Positions 30,355 through 41,589 of a stretch of DNA of 64,000 nucleotides are shown piece by piece (position 1 is the stretch's first letter; each line of letters starts with the position of its first letter). Made by a program: the position numbers and the translations under genes. The DNA comes from Microvelia longipes. Its lineage: Eukaryota; Arthropoda; Insecta; Hemiptera; Veliidae. The notes under the pieces are model-generated. The model ran no database searches. It saw nothing but the letters and a program-made list of their open reading frames with translations, and was not told the DNA's origin. The stretch covers positions 29,115,369-29,179,368 of the forward strand of contig JACMZG010000008.1 of NCBI GenBank assembly GCA_018340805.1. Direction: 5' to 3'.

Positions 30355-31435
30355 AACAAATTATCTGTATTTTTGTGGAAAGAGTCACGCGAGTCAAGAT
30401 TGTAGTAGGGCTGGTAATATGACATTGAAAGAAAAGAGAGAGATACTGTCCAAGAATAGATGTTGCTTTAGTTGTCTAAAAAAATTTCATTCAGCTAAAG
30501 ATTGTAGGGCTCCCCCTAAATGTTTATTGTGTAAAAGATTACATTTTACAATTATTTGTCCGGATTTACCTTATCACAAGAACAGTGATAACAAGAAGAC
30601 TGATGTTAAGAAGGACAATAATACTAAGGTAGAATTGAGTGTATTGTCTAAAATTGATAATACTATTAGATTTCAAAGTGAGAATGATGTTTACATACAA
30701 ACGCTAATTATTAATATAGTTAATCCACAGGATAAAACGAAACAACTTAGAGTAAGAACAATTTTAGATTCCGGTTCATCAAAATCATACATAAAGTCAG
30801 ATATTGCTAAGAAAATGTGTCTTAAAAATGAGGGTAAGTGTGTGCTGAACCATGGGTTATTTGGAGGTGTCGTTACGCAGCAAAGTCATAGTAAACATAG
30901 AGTCATTTATTTGGTTTGGAGGAGACTTCAGAGATAGTTGAGGTAATGTTATTTACAAAATAAAATTTGTAATTCTATTAACAAAGTTCTAGACGAGACT
31001 TTATTAGGCACATTAAGAGAGAAAGGAATAATTTTATCAGATACTTACAAAACAGATGTTAGTTCAGATGAGATTGGAATAATATTAGGGGCGGATGTGA
31101 TTGGTAGGATTCTTACTGGTAGGATAGTTAGATTCAATGGATTGAGTTGTATAGAGACAGCGTTAGGTTGGACAATTATAGGTGAGGGTGAAGGAAATTT
31201 TTTAGGTTATCAAAGTAGTTGTTTAAGTTTGAAAAATTTAACGTCAATGTCGAATTTATGGGAATTGGAAGCTATAGGTATTACGGATCCAATTAAAACG
31301 CTCGAAAAAAGAGAGCATGAAAAGCAAGTGCTGAACCATTTTTTAGAGACAATTAAGACGAACGATGAAGGTCGTTATGAAGTAAGATTACCATGGGTCG
31401 AGAAAAATGTAACATTAGGGATAATAGAAAAGTAG
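30355..31435 (+). pseudogene. BEL/Pao zinc knuckles and aspartic protease (DUF1758-type)
   Basis: CCFSCLKKFHSAKDC and CLLCKRLHFTIIC are the paired Cys/His knuckles. RTILDSGSSKSYIK holds the protease active-site DSGS. It then loses frame and continues at 31,060-31,435 with GADVIGRILTGRI and ALGWTIIGEG, a typical BEL protease-to-RT segment. Confidence 0.78.
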
Positions 31436-31439
31436 CTAT

Positions 31440-32889
31440 GAAGAGATTGATTAGTGTAACAAATAGGCTAGATAAGTTAGGAAAATGGCAAGATTATGAC
31501 AACGAGTTTAAGTTTGGTTGGATAATGGAATAATCGAAATAGTTGTAGAGTCAGAGACTGAGAGTAACGTTCATTATCTGCCACATCGGCCTGTATTTAA
31601 AGAGAGTAGTGTTACTACAAAGACGAGGCCAGTATTTGACGCAAGTTGCAAAGATGAGACTGGTAGTTGTTTGAATGCATGTCTTGAGAAAGGACCTAAT
31701 TTACTGGAATTAATCCCTGATTTATTGAATAGATTTAGAATAGGTGAGATAGGGGTTATTTCAGACATAGCAAAAGCATTTTTACAAATTAGTATAAACA
31801 AAGAGGATAGAGATAGGTTAAGATTTCTGTGGTGGAGTGATCCTTCATCAAAAAAGTTAGTCATCTTTAGACATACTAGGGTAGTATTTGGTCTGAGTCC
31901 GAGCCCATTTTTATTAATGGCTACTATTTATCACCATTTGAAAAACATAAAGGGACATTTAAAAAGTACAGCAGATAAGTTAGTTAGAAGTTTTTATGTT
32001 GATAATTCAGTCGTTGCAGTTAATAGTCAGAGTGAAGTTGAAACGTTTATGAGAGAAGCACGTGAATGTATGTCATTAGGAAAGTTTGAATTGAGAGAAT
32101 GGGCACATACGAAGTTAAATGGTGTGATGTTTGAGTGTTGTAAAGAGAATACGTGTATCATGAATCGTGAAAATGTAGAATTATTGTCTGTGTTGGGGGT
32201 AATGTGGAATACTACTTTTGATACATTAGCTTGTGACTTAAAATTTTTGGGTAAGAAAGAAGCAGAGAAGAGAGTTACGAGAAGATTAGTTCTATCGATA
32301 GTACAAAATTTGTTTGACCCTTTAGGAATAGTGAGTCCGGTTATGGTTGCTCCAAAAATATTGTTAAGAGAAAGTTGGGAGTTAAAAGTAAATTGGGACG
32401 ATGAGTTGCCAGAGGGTCTAACTAAGAAATTCAACATTTGGGTAGATGAGTTGAAGTCACTATCAACTTTCCATGTAGAAAGATGTGTTCTGGGGAGTAG
32501 GAAAAATGGTAAGTTTAGTTTACATGTGTTTTGTGATGCAAGTCTGTTAGCATATGGTGCGTGTATATATTTACGTCAAGAGTATGATGATAGTGATGTA
32601 CAAATTGTTTATTCAAGCTAAGTGTAGATTAAGTCCTCTTAAAGAGAAAGCAACATTGAGAGAAAAATGGAGTGTGTTTGTTAAAAATAGGGTTACGGAA
32701 ATATTAAAGAGTAGTGTGGCTAATGAGTGGCATCATTTACCTGGTACTAACAATCCAGCTGACTTATTATCTAGAGGGTGCACAGCTAAAATGTTGGTTG
32801 AGAGTAAATGGATTGAAAAGGAGTGCAGCAGGGGTGCTTGGCCAGTGGCAATGTGTGATGATAAGATATTGACGAAGAATGTGAGTTAG
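31440..32889 (+). pseudogene. BEL/Pao reverse transcriptase, RNase H and A17-like region
   Basis: 31,518-32,621: HYLPHRPVFKES, RPVFDASCKD, ISDIAKAFLQI with a catalytic Asp, FGLSPSPFLL, then FYVDNSVVAV, where the usual YVDD is YVDN. This loses the second Asp of the RT active site. Then NLFDPLGIVSPV and an RNase H start (HVFCDASLLAYGACIY). 32,620-32,889 continues out of frame with HHLPGTNNPADLLSRG. The YVDN change alone predicts an inactive RT. Confidence 0.8.
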
Positions 32890-33404
32890 TGAGTGAGGTA
32901 GAGAGTGTGAGTGTAGTCAACGTAACACCGAGTGAGTTGGGTGATAGAGTTGGGACTTTTTCATTTACAAAAGTTGTAAGAATATTTGGATGGAGTTTGA
33001 GGTTTGTAGTAAAATTAGGAAGTCATTGGGTAAGAAGGAAAAGGAGGACAGGAAAGTTATTAATGACAAGAAATAATAGCAGCAATGTTGAGTCAGTTAA
33101 AATTAGATGTAGATGAAATAAGTAGGGCAGAAATAAGGGTTATTAGATACATTCAAAAGGAAAGTTTAGATATCAAAATTTAAAGGGAGTTCAGACAAAA
33201 AGAGTTGATTATAATTACGACTTTAGGTTAAATTTGTTTGGACGTAAATTCAAAATTATAATCGTAATTTTAAATTATTATTTTGAGTTCTTTTGTTTAT
33301 TTGTTTGTTTATTGACTTATTTTGTTGTTACTTGATGTCATTAAGAAATTTTAGAACTTAAATTTAAGTAGGCCTAGTTAATGCTATTTTAGGGCGGTGG
33401 AGGA
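32890..33404 (+). other. BEL 3' remnant, integrase lost
   Basis: A frame with VVRIFGWSLRFVVKL (32,960-33,020) is the start of the spacer before the integrase zinc finger. After that I see no H2C2 or DDE motif, then non-coding sequence up to the polypurine tract at about 33,392. Confidence 0.55.
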
Positions 33405-33535
33405 TGTTGAGAAATGGCATCAAGATTATTTATTTATTAATTTTAATAATTGATTTTGTGTCAAAATGTGACAAATAAAGTCAGTCGGTTCATAGAAGTC
33501 AAAGAGTTTTTATTTTATTGGATCGATTCGCAACA
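33405..33535 (+). repeat. BEL 3' LTR
   Basis: Begins TGTTGAGAAATGGCATC after the purine tract, contains gacaaataaagtc (possible poly-A signal) and ends CGCAACA before the CATGT duplication. Confidence 0.8.
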
Positions 33536-33689
33536 CATGTATTTTATTTTTTTCAGTTAATAGTTTATAATTATTTTACTTTTTTTATTTATTTGAAATT
33601 AACGGATCACACCATCCTTTTAAATTATAGTAATTATAAAAAACAACAAAAAGAAAAATTTTAACAATAAATACATTTTTTAAAGAGAT

Positions 33690-34010
33690 CATTATATATA
33701 TATATATCATTTGATACTATCGAGTTTTGCAAAACATGAATAGTTAAACAATATAATTGTGCGAGAGACACCTAGGAAATGTAACAAGCAAAATGCAATG
33801 CTACATCTGGGAACTGTTCCATCATTCGACATTCGTCATCATTGATGACTCGACATAATGTCATGTCCCACTCTGTTTCGTTACGTCTAACTCATCAGGG
33901 TGCCGACAGAGCCTGAACTCACTCTGACCTTCAATTAATTCCAAAGAATGTAATGTGAAGTATTTACCAGAGACAAGCGATCTCTCGCACAATTATATTG
34001 TGTCATTATT
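33690..34010 (+). mobile_element. Family B unit, single copy
   Basis: Starts 'atcatttgatactatcgag' and ends 'gatctctcgcacaattatattgtgtca'. One complete ~315-bp unit with both terminal sequences. It shows that the right terminus is a short inverted copy of the left 'tgacacaatataattgtgcgagaga'. Confidence 0.85.
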
Positions 34011-34229
34011 TACACATTTATTTATTACTTATTTATAAAAACAACAATAAACTAGTTAAGTGGTGCAATATGGAACTTTATAGATGCAAAATTTTTAGAC
34101 AAAAAATGTATACTATACAAGTGTAATTTTTATTTATTTTATTACTTTTGATTTAGACATGCTTATGAGCAGAAGTGTAGATTCTTGGAAAATAAAGTAA
34201 AGCATAATAATTATTTTCGTTAAATACGG

Positions 34230-34312
34230 GACAAATAAAATAAATCTTGTGGTGGTCCGCATGACGGGTGAATTTTCTTTGGAATGCGTGTTTCCGCGTT
34301 AAGAAATGATTT
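34230..34312 (+). repeat. Family C arm fragment
   Basis: 'ccgcatgacgggtgaattttctttggaatgcgtgtttcc', matching the right arm at 27,625-27,680. Confidence 0.6.
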
Positions 34313-34788
34313 AATTGACACAATATAATTGTGCGAGAGACACCTAGGAAATGTAACAAGCAAAATGCAATGCTACATCTGGGAACTGTTCCATCATTCG
34401 ACATTCGTCATCATCGATGGCTCGACATAATGTCATGTCCCACTCTGTTTCGTTACGTCTAACTCATCAGGGCGCCGACAGAGCCTGAACTCACTCTGAC
34501 CTTCAATTAATTCCGAAGAATATAATGTGAAGTACTTACCAGAGACGAGCGGTGCTCTCTTACCGCATCATGCATGGCAAGCAAAACATATATCATTTGA
34601 TACTACCGAGTTTGCAAAACATGAATAGTTGACACAATAATATTGTGCGGAGACACCTAGGAAATGTAACAAGCAAATGCAATGCTACATCTGGAACTGT
34701 TCCATCATTCGACATTCGTCATCATCGATGGCTCGACATAATGTCATGTCCCACTCTGTTTCGTTACGTCTAACTCATCAGGCGCCAT
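34313..34788 (+). mobile_element. Family B, 1.6 tandem units
   Basis: The first unit starts directly at the TIR 'ttgacacaatataattgtgcg', without the 39-bp joint. A second unit begins at about 34,587 and breaks off at 'actcatcaggcgccatc' (34,785). This is the smallest tandem form in the window. Confidence 0.85.
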
Positions 34789-34889
34789 CAAAGCTGTTAA
34801 GTCAGCAAACGCTTACAAAGTTAATAGGAAAGCTTCAAGTACGTTTGCTGAATCTCAAAATATTCTTGAAAATAAATAAATTAAAGCTG

Positions 34890-35075
34890 TAGCTGTTACA
34901 AAAACTAGCTAAAGTCAGTCCAAAAAAGAATTTAAATCGTGTTTCCAATGCGGTAAAAAAGAAGCAAGATGTTTTTTTAAAAACGCAACATGTTTTAGGT
35001 GTAGAACAAAAGGCCAAACAGCTTCGATGTGTACGTCAAAGACAGCTAAAGTTAAAAATATCGAAATTAATTAAC
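34890..35075 (+). pseudogene. Gypsy gag zinc-knuckle fragment
   Basis: KSCFQCGKKEARCFF then ATCFRCRTKGQTASMC: two CCHC-type knuckles in the spacing typical of insect Gypsy gag, with the histidines replaced (E/Q), so zinc binding is probably lost. The frame ends near 35,075. 35,080-35,490 has no supported gene. Confidence 0.6.
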
Positions 35076-35572
35076 AAACAATGGAAGATGACAGCAAAAT
35101 TAACGAAATTTTAGAAACGAAGTTTTCAATATGGAAAGTATAAACGAACAATAGACGAGGGGAATTGCACACAACAGTCAAGATTAATAAAATTGAAAAG
35201 TCATTTATGGTAAGAGTATGATCAGGGACCCACCCGCAAAATCAAATTAAATAAATTTCCCTACAAATTTTTGACATACACAAATTATTTTAAACAAAAT
35301 AAATAAAAACATTTATTCTTAGGTTTGTAGAAAGGCTTTGGGGCTTTGAGTAGGATATAAGGGAGATTAGGGGAATAATGTATCTAATAACCAGGTTTTA
35401 CCTTTACGGTACTCTTTCACCTAGTTACCCACCCCTAAAATCGCCTAAAAACGTAATTTAGAGTGTTGGTTAGGGAAAATGAGTTAAGCAAAACATTTTG
35501 TATTTGCAACCTATTTTATATTATGAAAAAAAAACAACAATCATTCAGCCTTTTCCCACAAACTTATTTCTG

Positions 35573-35828
35573 TCAAAGTTGCTGGAATTTTGTATCCTTG
35601 AACTCTCTTTTCCACAAAAATTCACTTATATAAGAATCGAAGAGAGATCTTGCGGTTCCATATTGTCTCTTATGCCAGGACTTAAACTTTTGCCAAGTTC
35701 TCTCAATAGTTTTGGTGTGGGCGCCAGTGGTTGGATCGACAAAATGTTCACTGTAATTCACTACGAAATGACTGTATCCTTCTGCAATATAACATTGATT
35801 TTGTTTGTAACGTAGAATGTTGTAATAT

Positions 35829-35901
<73 letters not shown>

Positions 35902-36875
35902 AAAGTTGTGTAACTTTTATGTTTGATCCACCTGGTAAATTTGTGATTCCTCCATAAGCGGCCCGCCCATCCGAAATTATGGTTGTTCCAGGGAGTACAT
36001 GGTCTTGGAATACGGTATTGGAGTGTGTGTGCATCTCTTCGAGGAACTGGAGTTATAAGTTTTTCCACTTCCTCTTTCCATGCCACCAAAGCAACCATTG
36101 TTCTGACACCTGGAAGATGTCAATACTTTATCATAATTTTATAACCTAATTCAGTATATGTAGTTATAAGTCTTTGATACTGATTAATAGTATCCATTAA
36201 GGGTATTTTCTTTTGCTGATCACAGTTTCATCAATTTCAACAATTACTCCGGCACCACCAATTTTCACAGTTTTCCTACTATAGTGCATTGTGCACACAT
36301 CTCTGTAAATAAAATATGAGAATTTCCCCTTTCTTATTTTATTACCACCTTTAATTATATAAAACAATATATGAAGTTTAGAATTAACTCAAAAAAATTA
36401 TTTACCTGAAAAAGTTAAACCAATTAACAATAGTACGTGTTGATAATGTGGTGCTGTTAGTCCTCCTTATTTCATGTTCATATCTCATTCCACCACGACA
36501 CCAGAAGTAACTCAACATAAATGCTTCTTTTAATGTAACTTTTGCATTTTCGGAAAATGTGCCTGTTAAAGCACCTGACGATTCCCTACATTTCTATTTC
36601 TTTCTACCCCTTCAAATCCCATGATTCCTGCCTTCTTGTGGTCCTCTTAACATCATATCTTTCCCACACTCACTACACAGTCTTTCTATTTTTAAAATTC
36701 CAAGCCCTGCAATACATACGTTTTAAACAATCTTTCCGTCTTGACATTACGTTTTTTTAAAAATAAAAGAATAAACCAATTTATTGAAATATATTAGGTA
36801 AAATTTATCTTACCTTGCAACCATCCGTAAAACTTCCACTCACTGGGCCGTTCCGTGAACAAAATTACTTCATTT
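35573..36875 (-). pseudogene. Merlin-1: ISXO2-like DDE transposase with introns
   Basis: Minus strand. Exon a 36,814-36,875 (PSEWKFYGWLQ, donor GTAAG). Exon b from 36,707 (acceptor TTGCAG; LCSECGKDMMLRG zinc-ribbon cysteines). Exon c about 36,562-36,406 (EAFMLSYFWCRGGM, donor GTAAAT). Exon d from 36,302 (VKIGGAGVIVEIDET with the first catalytic Asp, then KRKYP and a stop). Exon e about 36,110-35,910 (PVPRRDAHT, LPGTTIISDGRAAYGGI with the second Asp). Then VNYSEHFVDPTTGAHTKTIE and a C-terminal SYISEFLWKR. An (AT)n tract of about 75 bp (35,830-35,900) lies inside the coding region. This is the Merlin superfamily, which moves by cut-and-paste. Frame breaks make it inactive. Confidence 0.82.
35828..35900. 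repeat. (AT)n tract inside Merlin-1
   Basis: About 70 bp of TA repeats with AAT interruptions, splitting the two catalytic blocks. Confidence 0.9.
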
Positions 36876-37599
36876 CCTTTAATACTTCAATAGTGTTTTT
36901 TAATACACCTAACACTCCAGTTTAGCGTTTTAAAACTAATTTTAAATTTAAATAAGTTTAATGGACTGTGAGTTTTAATTAGGAAAATAAAATGAAGACA
37001 GCAGTCCGAGTTTTTTGTTAGTTTAATTTATTTCATCAAAGCTTTCGCACAAGCGATGCTTGGCATCTTTAGTGAATCTAATAACAAGTAAACAAAAGCA
37101 TAAACCAATTGGTTTATGGTTTTAGACTCTTCATTAATCATCAGCAAAGGACTACTTATTTATTGTTTGGCACGTATTAATTAAGAAAAATATTTCTTTT
37201 AATTCATCCAGTTTTCTTGCAATAAGTTGTTCCCTAAAGGTCGTGTGCAAAACACGAAGAAAACATTTTTTAAAGCTGATAAAATTTTCTACGAAACGAG
37301 TGTTTTTTTTTGTCAAAATTGGATAATTACAAGTTAAGTTATGACTTTTGTTAAATGACCAAAAATGCACCAATAATTAATATTTGTTCAAAAAAATTTG
37401 CTGAGTTTGCACAAATTAACCATTTTTTTGTTTTTGAAAGAGCCATAACTGTGGTTGTAGTAATCTGTTTGTGCGATTTTATAAAATTTTAAGAATGCGC
37501 AATCATAGGAAAGGATCCCTTCTAGATAGGCAGACTATGTTTTTCCTTCAAAGTGTAAGGTATATTTTCATAAAAATTTGGTTTGAAGTAGTACAAAAT
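36876..37599. other. Spacer between the two Merlin relics
   Basis: AT-rich, no supported gene. A 'cgcacaagcgatgcttggc' GC-richer patch at about 37,049-37,067 could be part of an element end. Confidence 0.4.
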
Positions 37600-38860
37600 G
37601 AGTCGTGAGTCTTGGACTATTTTAAAGCATTAACGAATACCTATTAAAATATAAATGCACTGCCATGTACTGCTTTATCGCATCATCAGACCTTTTTCCT
37701 TTAATCGATGACTTCAATGATCTATTTCATCTTTCAATGGTTTTTATATGATTTTCTTTATCTTGAGCATTCACAAATTCCTTTTTAACCTGTTTAAATA
37801 AAGAAAAAATTATATCTTACATATATACATATAACATAGCTATTCCACCACTATAGCTAATGCTTTAATATTTTACTTGATGCTAAAAGTAATAGCACAA
37901 GATGTAACACTCCTTTGTTAATACAATTAGCTATATTCCAATGCCAAGTGTTAATATAACGAAGGGATGTTTACAGCTTACGATATTATTTTCTCAATAA
38001 GTTATTAAGTGGCAAAGATTACTAAAGTGTAAACACATTATTTAATAATGTAGTGAAATAACAAATTGTAATGATTGAATATAATCTTACACATTTATGA
38101 ATGGCACATGAAAATATTTTTTCTACTCCCTTGTACTGAGCTGCAGAATCAGTACATATTACTTTGGTTTCCGGATGAACGTATTGTTTTATTAGTGGTC
38201 ACAAATGTTCTTTCTTTTTGCTTTTGGTACGGAAGTAAAGGCCCTAATTAGTTTCACGGCACATCATGCCAAATAAAGCAACACTGTTTCTCCGAAGTAA
38301 ACGTCCTAGGTGATATTTTCTTTTTGTTAGAAATGTTTCGTCCAATTCCACAGTCAGCCCAGGTCAACCTATTTGTATATGCGTTCGATACAATTACTCC
38401 GCATATTTCTCGGCAATAATTATAATAATCGGTTATCGTTGTTTTGCTTACTCCATCTCCATTGAACTTGTTTTTTCTTGTAATAAAAACCGTCTCCTTG
38501 ACGTAATCAAACAGCTTGTTAACGTCAATATTAGCAACAAAAGAATAAGTTTACAGCATCACTATATTTACAGGATCCTGCTGCCTTCAAACAATGTGTT
38601 TGTAGTAGGGCTAATGCTTTTACACCATTGCTTTGCATCCATATTCTTTAAGCATCTCCACTGCCGTCCAATTTTACTCTTACAACACAGCTTGGCCTTT
38701 ATAGGTCTTCCACAATGAGTGAGGGCAATACCATTTATATCTGGCACTAGCCCCCACTTAGCACATAGTTCAATGCATCGGTCTTCGTCAAGTAAGACTC
38801 ATACAATGCAAAATTGAGAGACTTTGTAACTCATCTGGGAGTTATTTAGGTTCCATATTA
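37600..38860 (-). pseudogene. Merlin-2: second, divergent ISXO2-like transposase
   Basis: Minus strand, reading down from about 38,810: CIELCAKWGLVPDINGIALT; WRCLKNMDAKQWCKSIS; VSKTTITDYYNYCREIC; TVELDETFLTKRKYHLGR with the first Asp (here an iGGpG-type motif carries a TGA); FGMMCRET; HPETKVICTDSAAQYKG with the second Asp; then, after an intron-like gap (38,090-37,810), FVNAQDKENHIKTIER and the C-terminal YMAVHLYFNR. Motif order equals Merlin-1, but sequence similarity is low outside the motifs, so they are separate families. There are several stops. Confidence 0.78.
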
Positions 38861-38990
38861 GAAATTAAACTTAAAACAAAAATAAATAATATTTAACACT
38901 ATTCACTCTAACGAAAACTAATTTGAAACCTTTTACAATGCACAAATAGAATGAAACAAAAAATAATTTTAATAAAACTAAATTTTGTAT

Positions 38991-38992
<2 letters not shown>

Positions 38993-39069
<77 letters not shown>

Positions 39070-39075
39070 TATATG
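38993..39075. repeat. (AT)n microsatellite
   Basis: About 80 bp of TA repeats. Confidence 0.9.
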
Positions 39076-39149
39076 TATTATGTATATGTATGTATCTATG
39101 TAATGTATGGCAAAAAGTGTTATAATATCTGTTGTTATGTTTTGATCAG

Positions 39150-39206
39150 GAAGCAAAAGTCGAAACCAGAAAAAATGGATTGCTAAGCAAAATACAAGCA
39201 TTCTTT
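39150..39206. repeat. Family C fragment
   Basis: 'aagtcgaaaccag' and 'aatggattgctaagcaaaatacaagcattc' resemble 27,575-27,640. Confidence 0.45.
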
Positions 39207-39389
39207 TTTTAAACATTTTTTATAAGTTACCCTTCAAGATTGGCTCTATACTGATACTGGTCGACATGAACTGTACTAGTTACTTTCTGTAAAAAGAACC
39301 ATGAATACTTAAAATAAATAGGATAATGTAGTTATAATAATAATACTATGTCTATAGTATTACTATGTTGAAAGTACCTAGTGAATGAG

Positions 39390-39575
39390 TGTGCCGGATG
39401 TGACAAGCTAGCGATCTGCTAAAAACTTTCACAGCTGACCCAACCTTCAGCTTATTAACTTGCTGTTTTATGACCATGCTGTCGTTAAACTTGTGTAAAA
39501 ACTCTAAAACATACTCATTATAACATTGTAGTTTATACTTAAGTGATTCCCTGGTATTAGTTGAATGCCTAGTAA
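39390..39575 (-). pseudogene. P-like transposase, C-terminal exon
   Basis: Frame with ESLKYKLQCYNEYVLEFLHK then VNKLKVGSAVKVFSRSLA, equivalent to the 'kMkVklAaQvfS' segment after the catalytic core of P/THAP9 transposases. Confidence 0.55.
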
Positions 39576-39674
39576 ATTGTTCCTCCTTGATGTTTCTATA
39601 TAAGAAAATAAATTTAGTTAAAATTTATACATATATTTATAAATAATTTTGTTAGAGCATCCTATATCATATAT

Positions 39675-39845
39675 TACAATATTATGTATATATATACATA
39701 TATATATTATATATTATTAATATTATATGTTAATATTATATTAATATAATACTATATTATATATATAATTATTATATATAATATATATAATAATACACAC
39801 ACACACACACACACAACACACACATATATATAATAATATATATAC
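39675..39845. repeat. Mixed AT/AC microsatellite
   Basis: TA repeats with an (AC)15-like core at about 39,796. Confidence 0.85.
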
Positions 39846-39904
39846 ACTTAAATTACGAATATAATAATATATTAATATTGTACTAAAGTACTTGAATTCT
39901 GCAA

Positions 39905-40050
39905 CGGCAATCTTCATTGTAAACAGTTACGATATCACTCCACGAAGCAGTTATCCTTCTGCCCTCATGAAAAAATGACTAATCTTTGTCCAAGAGATTA
40001 TTTTTCAAACTTTTTATAAGATGAGGGGGATCTGCTATCGGTATTATCTA
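39905..40050 (-). pseudogene. P-like transposase exon: DPPHLIKSLKNNL
   Basis: DPPHLIKSLKNNLLDKD then a TAG, then ASWSDIVTVYNEDC in the same frame. DxPHLxK-RNxL is a hallmark of P-type transposases. The in-frame stop is one clear inactivating lesion. Confidence 0.75.
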
Positions 40051-40369
40051 GAACAATACAATAAGCTTCTTTAGTTATGCTGTCTATTGTTATCAGCATC
40101 AATAACTTCACAATAAGCACAAATGACTGATGCTTTGTATTGGTTGACATAATGAGGTAATAATAAAATAATTTCTAATGTAGTGGATGTATTTCATTTT
40201 TATGGATGTACCGAATTTCATCATTTTGGTTTGTTTCAAATATGTTGCTGTTAAATGATGTAGATATAAAAACATGAACCAAGGAGTATGTGTATAGCAA
40301 GAATGGAAGATTTCTATTCTTGTGTGTGTACTCCTGGGATAGACGTGTCATTTACGTATGTATGGCTTT

Positions 40370-40673
40370 ACGTATACATACATTGGAGCATGACCAATGT
40401 CATAGCCAATACCCTAAATGAATTAACTAAACATACCTCTTTATTATTATGTAAAAATCCTACAAGCATTTTCTGCACTGAATTTTTAATGTATTCCCTA
40501 CGAGTTTCCTCAAGCAGAGATGTAATAAGTGCTTCATTTAATCCTGCTGTCTCACATGCATCGATTACTTTGAAAAGGTACCTCTTGATTTCAAACCATT
40601 TCATATTTCCTTTTGTAAACATGAACCCCAGAGGTTGTTTCCAATTTTTGCATATGCCACGAGCCATAAAGAT
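40370..40673 (-). pseudogene. P-like transposase exon: NWKQP motif
   Basis: Acceptor TTAATAG at 40,674. IFMARGICKNWKQPLGFMF then IKRYLFKVIDACETAGL, the RNase H-like core of P transposases. The expected 'CDqGsNN' block after 'aGL' is missing and replaced by unrelated sequence (EALITSLLEETRREY). Confidence 0.78.
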
Positions 40674-41132
40674 CTATTAACATACAATTTAATAATTACT
40701 CGAGAAGGTAAACGTATTGAATTACCTACAAATAGATATTATTATGATTTATGTAAATTAATAATAACATTTTGTTGTTACAGGAAATTCTTAATGACAT
40801 ATAAAAAATCTTATGCATAATGGACTTGTAATTTTCATAAAATAGTTCACAAAAAACCATTTACATTTGGTTGCATTTTAATGATTAACTCAACATATTT
40901 CTTGCACATGACTTTTGCTCTTGTTTCATACTTCTTGTTACTTACTCCTTAGTAGAATTTGTATGGATAATGTATTATTCAATAAATGTTGAGCCATACT
41001 GAATTCTACTAAAAAAAGAGGGTACCATAACCCAAATGGTACTATTATTATGGAATGCTATGCCATTGAATCGTTTAATTTTTTACTTTATCAAATTATA
41101 ATAAATATGCAGTACTAATTCGTTATATTTAC

Positions 41133-41221
41133 CATAGCGTGATCAGCAACCTCTGTACTTCTAACGTCTCCGAAATCCACAAAGCCCGTAAAATGTTGAC
41201 TTGTTTTATTGTACTGTACAC
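41133..41221 (-). pseudogene. P-like transposase exon: GFVDFGD
   Basis: 89 bp between TTCTTTTAG and GTAAAT. VQYNKTSQHFTGFVDFGDV then EVADHAM, matching the '..GfvDlG....adhal' block. Confidence 0.75.
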
Positions 41222-41589
41222 CTAAAAGAAGATGGAATAAAGAAATTAATTTAATTTGTTGCTTACTTAACCATTCACATAAATTAAAATTTCTCCGATT
41301 CAAACCAGAAGGTTCATATCTAAAACAGCACTTTTTTATTCGTTAAAACAAGTTTTATATTTATATATGTTTAAATATTGGCTGACTTTTCGAATCATGT
41401 ATCTTAATTGCTCAATGAAAAATAGAAAATGAAGTGCAGCATTTCTTACTGTGTATTATTCCTGAAATTTATACCTTCTTAATCACCTTTACAGTCTTAT
41501 TTTGTTACGGTTATTCTTGATATTCATTTTGAGTTTCGAATTTTGTAGTAATTTGGTCAAAATGTTAAGATAAGGAATATTTCAAGTTT

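Larger units (their letters stand above)
29319..33535 (+). mobile_element. BEL/Pao LTR retrotransposon, 5' LTR deleted
   Basis: Bounded by a 5-bp target duplication CATGT (29,314-29,318 and 33,536-33,540), the size expected for BEL/Pao. A 131-bp 3' LTR (33,405-33,535, TG...CA) is preceded by a purine tract gggcggtggagga. At the left end only the first 16 bases of the LTR (tgttgagaaatggcat) remain, and they run straight into the gag start codon. gag, zinc knuckle, protease and RT are present in several frames. Integrase is essentially missing, so the body is internally deleted too. It is in the same orientation as the receptor gene. Confidence 0.85.

Noticed and set aside
39001..39216. 61-residue minus-strand frame with YIYIYI tail
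   Set aside because: Half of it is (AT)n translation; the rest has no motif.
40288..40680. 130-residue plus-strand frame
   Set aside because: Antisense of the P-type transposase exon with NWKQP.
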